Virus record (IMG/VR): IMGVR_UViG_3300030390_001779 | Location: 1-35,644 of that record | From: a virus | DNA: 35,644 nucleotides | Direction: 5' to 3' (one strand) | Shown here: positions 33,008 to 35,644 of the stretch, piece by piece | Numbering within the stretch: position 1 is the first letter of the stretch | Layout of the letters: each line of letters opens with the position of its first letter | The notes under the pieces: generated by a model | What the model was told of the DNA's origin: nothing | What the model saw: only the letters and a program-made list of their open reading frames with translations | Database searches by the model: none | Position numbers and translations under genes: made by a program

Positions 33008-35644
33008 TGGATAATGAGTTAAAGGCAATTATTGAAGGTATGCAAGCTGAAAACAAAGACTCTATAGACAGAGGTGGAGTGGAAATATACAGCGGAGATG
33101 ATTTTAAACGTGTTGTTGATGAATACAACGCTAGTAAAAAAACTAATCCAAATCCACTGATACAAAATACTTCTAACGTAGAAAGCACGCAAGCTGATAA
33201 TAATAGTTTTTTAGAAAAAGATTTATCTCAATATGAAGCACCAGTAATATCGCTAGAAGAGTTTAGTATATTTAAAGAAAATGACAAAGGAGAAGACGTA
33301 GAGCTACAAGTTTCTAACTTAATAAATGAAAGATTAGCTGATAAAAATATAACCGCAAAGCCAACAGAGGCTGGGGACAAAATAGAAGTTACGTTAGCAA
33401 ACGGTGTAAGTACTGTTATACCTTTGTTTTCAGAATGGAACACCTCTGGTGCATTACAGCTTAGCACTGCAGAAAGTCCAGAAGATTCTTATGAAAAATT
33501 TATGGAATTTATAAACCTTGATGTCGATCAACAAGAAGCTGATATATATAGTAAAACTGGTTTAATGGCTAACACCGAGGGTGAAAGAGAAGGTTTGTAC
33601 GATGTAGATATTCAAATGGACTATGATGTTAATCAAGGCGAGGAAATGGCTACTTACTCTGCGGATGTTGATCAAATTCAGTTTTTAACAGAGAACATAG
33701 AACAAGAAGCGTTACTAGCGTTCACATCTGTATCTGTTGACGGTGTAAGTATTGATTATCCAGGTCTTGAAGAATATTATAATTCTTTTAATTTACAAAA
33801 CATAAGCAAAGACACTAAAGAAAATGTTAAAAAAGCTATATACGATCAGGTTTCTCAAGCTTTTAGGTTTGAATATAACGAGTACGGTAAACCCGAGCGT
33901 TTCAACATAACATACAAAGAGTTTTCTAAAATTATTGGAGGTGACAAAAGTGGTCTTTTTACAAAAACATTACAAAAACTAGGAGTAAAACAACAAATTA
34001 AAAACAATAGAAACTCGTTAAGTGCTATAGATTTAAATCAAGATTTTATAAAAACATCTAATGAAGTAATGTTAAACTCTTTAGACGATGGTAGTAAAAA
34101 GAAAAAAGAATATAACGATTTGCTTTTTGAGCAATACAAAATAAAACAAAAAGCAATAGATGATGGTGATACTACCGCCGAAAACAACGCTACATTAGAA
34201 ATAGAAAATATTAATAAAGATATAGCTGGTTTAGGTTCAGAGTTTGCAACTTTAGAAGTTGGTTTTTATGGAAGTTCGGGTCTTGGCTTTCAGTTTTTTA
34301 AACCAAAAATGAACGAAAGGCTAACTAGTTATTTCTTTAACGAAAAAGGTATGAGTGATTACCGTGTTAAAAATGCCACCAAAGGTGCTGATGACGCAAT
34401 TAATTCTCTTAGCTTTAGTTTAAACGGGATAAAAACTAAATTCCCTAATATATCAGATAGAGATGCTTTAATAAAATATTACGAAACAAAAGTTGTTAGA
34501 TATCAACAGTTGATGAAAGAAGGTGATGAGTTAATTATTAAGTTAGATACAAAAAAGTTTTTATCATTAAGACAATCAGGAGATCCAGAGTACAACGATT
34601 TAGTAAAGAAAATTTTAAACGGCGTAGATAAAATGGTAATACCTAAAGGCCAAGAAACAATAGATGTTTCTATCAACGATATATTTGATGCCGGGTTGGA
34701 CGCTAGAGATTTTGATGGAATATTTGATATAATGAAAGGTTTGATAAGTGAAAAAGACGTAGATCTATTAATGCAATATGAAACCACAAGAGATAACAAC
34801 GAAGGAGAAAGAAGAGGTTTGTATGAGCTTATATATTTAAATACAAATCCTTTGTCAATGGAAAAAGAGGGTGGTGTTGGGGCTATGCTTAGAGGCGTAA
34901 AACAAGCTGTAATGACTGATTGGCTAGAGCAAAGCGCGTCTGAGTCTACAAAAATGTTTAGCGGTGATTTTAACGAAAGAGCGGTTAAAGATCATATACA
35001 AAATACAATAAACAATTACAACGCTGAATTTGCTGGCTCAATAGATCCATCAACTGGTGCTGAGTTTCAAATGATAAATTTAACTGACGATCAAATAGAA
35101 AATCTTACAAGAACTTTTGGAGAAGAAGTTGGTGAAGGAGTTGGTGTTTTTACACCTATGTTAATTGAGATGGCTGGTTTGAACGTTGCTACTGGTGGTG
35201 TTCTAGGTTATGGTCAGATAGGTAGAATTTACCAAATGTTTAGAAGTGGTAATAAGTTTCAAAAATTAACGTATCACGGTTTTAATGTAGCTCTTGAAGA
35301 AGCTAAAATGCAAGTTGCTTTTGATATGCCTGTTCTTGGTGGTACTACTTTTTATACTATCGGCCAGTTAACCTCTAACATGTCTCCTTTTAACAATACA
35401 AAATTTGCTGCTTTAAACGGTTTGTGGCACAAGGTTGTTAAAAGCGGTGTTGTTGGAGCTTCTTCTTCTCAACTTGCCCACGTTTCTGAAGAGGCTTATA
35501 ACAGTTTTATGAACGATGAGGATTTCATGACACAGTTTGATGACATGTATAGTGACTTGGATGAAACTTCTAGAAGATTTTTAATAGATATGGTTGTGTT
35601 TGGTATTACTGGTTTTTCTCATACTACAAGACTAGACTACATGG
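33007..35644 (+). CDS. Very large virion protein, open at the window edge
   Basis: An ATG at 33007 (overlapping the previous stop by one base, TAATG) opens a frame with no stop up to the right edge, at least 879 residues. It begins MDNELKAIIEGMQAENKD. The first 300 residues are acidic and probably disordered to helical; the middle has helical Lys/Glu stretches; and residues about 710-820 contain hydrophobic segments (GVFTPMLIEMAGLNVATGGVLG, LGGTTFYTIGQLTS, GVVGASSSQLA). Large proteins with amphipathic or membrane-active segments at this place are internal ejection proteins in podoviruses. The true length and family cannot be judged here. Confidence 0.7.
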   Translation, partial: MDNELKAIIEGMQAENKDSIDRGGVEIYSGDDFKRVVDEYNASKKTNPNPLIQNTSNVESTQADNNSFLEKDLSQYEAPVISLEEFSIFKENDKGEDVELQVSNLINERLADKNITAKPTEAGDKIEVTLANGVSTVIPLFSEWNTSGALQLSTAESPEDSYEKFMEFINLDVDQQEADIYSKTGLMANTEGEREGLYDVDIQMDYDVNQGEEMATYSADVDQIQFLTENIEQEALLAFTSVSVDGVSIDYPGLEEYYNSFNLQNISKDTKENVKKAIYDQVSQAFRFEYNEYGKPERFNITYKEFSKIIGGDKSGLFTKTLQKLGVKQQIKNNRNSLSAIDLNQDFIKTSNEVMLNSLDDGSKKKKEYNDLLFEQYKIKQKAIDDGDTTAENNATLEIENINKDIAGLGSEFATLEVGFYGSSGLGFQFFKPKMNERLTSYFFNEKGMSDYRVKNATKGADDAINSLSFSLNGIKTKFPNISDRDALIKYYETKVVRYQQLMKEGDELIIKLDTKKFLSLRQSGDPEYNDLVKKILNGVDKMVIPKGQETIDVSINDIFDAGLDARDFDGIFDIMKGLISEKDVDLLMQYETTRDNNEGERRGLYELIYLNTNPLSMEKEGGVGAMLRGVKQAVMTDWLEQSASESTKMFSGDFNERAVKDHIQNTINNYNAEFAGSIDPSTGAEFQMINLTDDQIENLTRTFGEEVGEGVGVFTPMLIEMAGLNVATGGVLGYGQIGRIYQMFRSGNKFQKLTYHGFNVALEEAKMQVAFDMPVLGGTTFYTIGQLTSNMSPFNNTKFAALNGLWHKVVKSGVVGASSSQLAHVSEEAYNSFMNDEDFMTQFDDMYSDLDETSRRFLIDMVVFGITGFSHTTRLDYM

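Noticed and set aside
1-35644. CRISPR array, insertion sequence or integrase
   Set aside because: No regularly spaced repeats, transposase or recombinase motifs were seen on either strand.

Overview
This window looks like part of the genome of a strictly lytic-looking, short-tailed (podovirus-type) tailed phage, most likely infecting a marine Bacteroidetes (Flavobacteriia-like) host and related in gene order to crAss-like and other Bacteroidetes podoviruses. The reasons are: a terminase - portal - scaffold - major capsid - ring/connector - giant nozzle - fibre - ejection-protein order on one strand; no tape measure, sheath or baseplate genes; a strongly A+T-rich sequence; and translation starts preceded by A-rich or ATTAA-type leaders instead of Shine-Dalgarno sequences, as is usual in Bacteroidetes and their phages. 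No integrase, IS element or CRISPR array is visible.

Layout. Positions 1-1224 carry the end of a leftward (minus-strand) cluster: a cut-off gene at the edge, a 36-codon gene, a HAD-family phosphatase-like gene, a 29-codon membrane-peptide candidate, a tRNA-like hairpin and an 81-codon unknown. Positions 1225-1783 are a non-coding control region between the leftward and rightward clusters, with divergent promoter-like elements, a direct repeat, a G-run tract and two operator-like palindromes. Five copies of one two-box promoter-like motif with fixed spacing (four leftward, one rightward) lie at 178-210, 755-787, 1253-1285, 1422-1454 and 1495-1527. Everything from 1784 to the right edge is on the plus strand and tightly packed.

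The rightward cluster begins with small lysine-rich proteins, several sharing an N-terminal MA(P)FKMKG-type tag and S/T-P-x-K motifs, interleaved with a phage GroEL (3970-5535), a GroES-like partner (5522-5779), possible decoration proteins, a winged-helix protein, an HExxH mini-protein and a holin (8561-8947). A second, tandem GroES-like protein (10451-11041) lies just upstream of a putative small terminase subunit. Then come the large terminase (11261), portal (13479), scaffold-like protein (15907), major capsid protein (17165, followed by a UUCG-loop terminator), a conserved virion-type protein (18734), two connector/ring candidates (19634, 20354), a 1968-residue nozzle/stabilisation protein (21233), an Ig-like fibre candidate (27150), a small structural candidate (29376), a cupin (29779), and three candidate internal/ejection proteins (30250, 30950 and 33007, the last open at the right edge).

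How it works together (inference): the leftward genes are probably early and regulatory or metabolic, while the rightward cluster builds the virion. The chaperonin pair plus the second GroES-like protein would fold virion proteins; the tagged basic proteins could be DNA-binding or co-packaged cargo; terminase packages DNA through the portal; ring and nozzle proteins form the short tail; and the holin takes part in lysis. The most original signals are the five-copy promoter motif, the tagged lysine-rich protein family, and the second (tandem) GroES-like protein.
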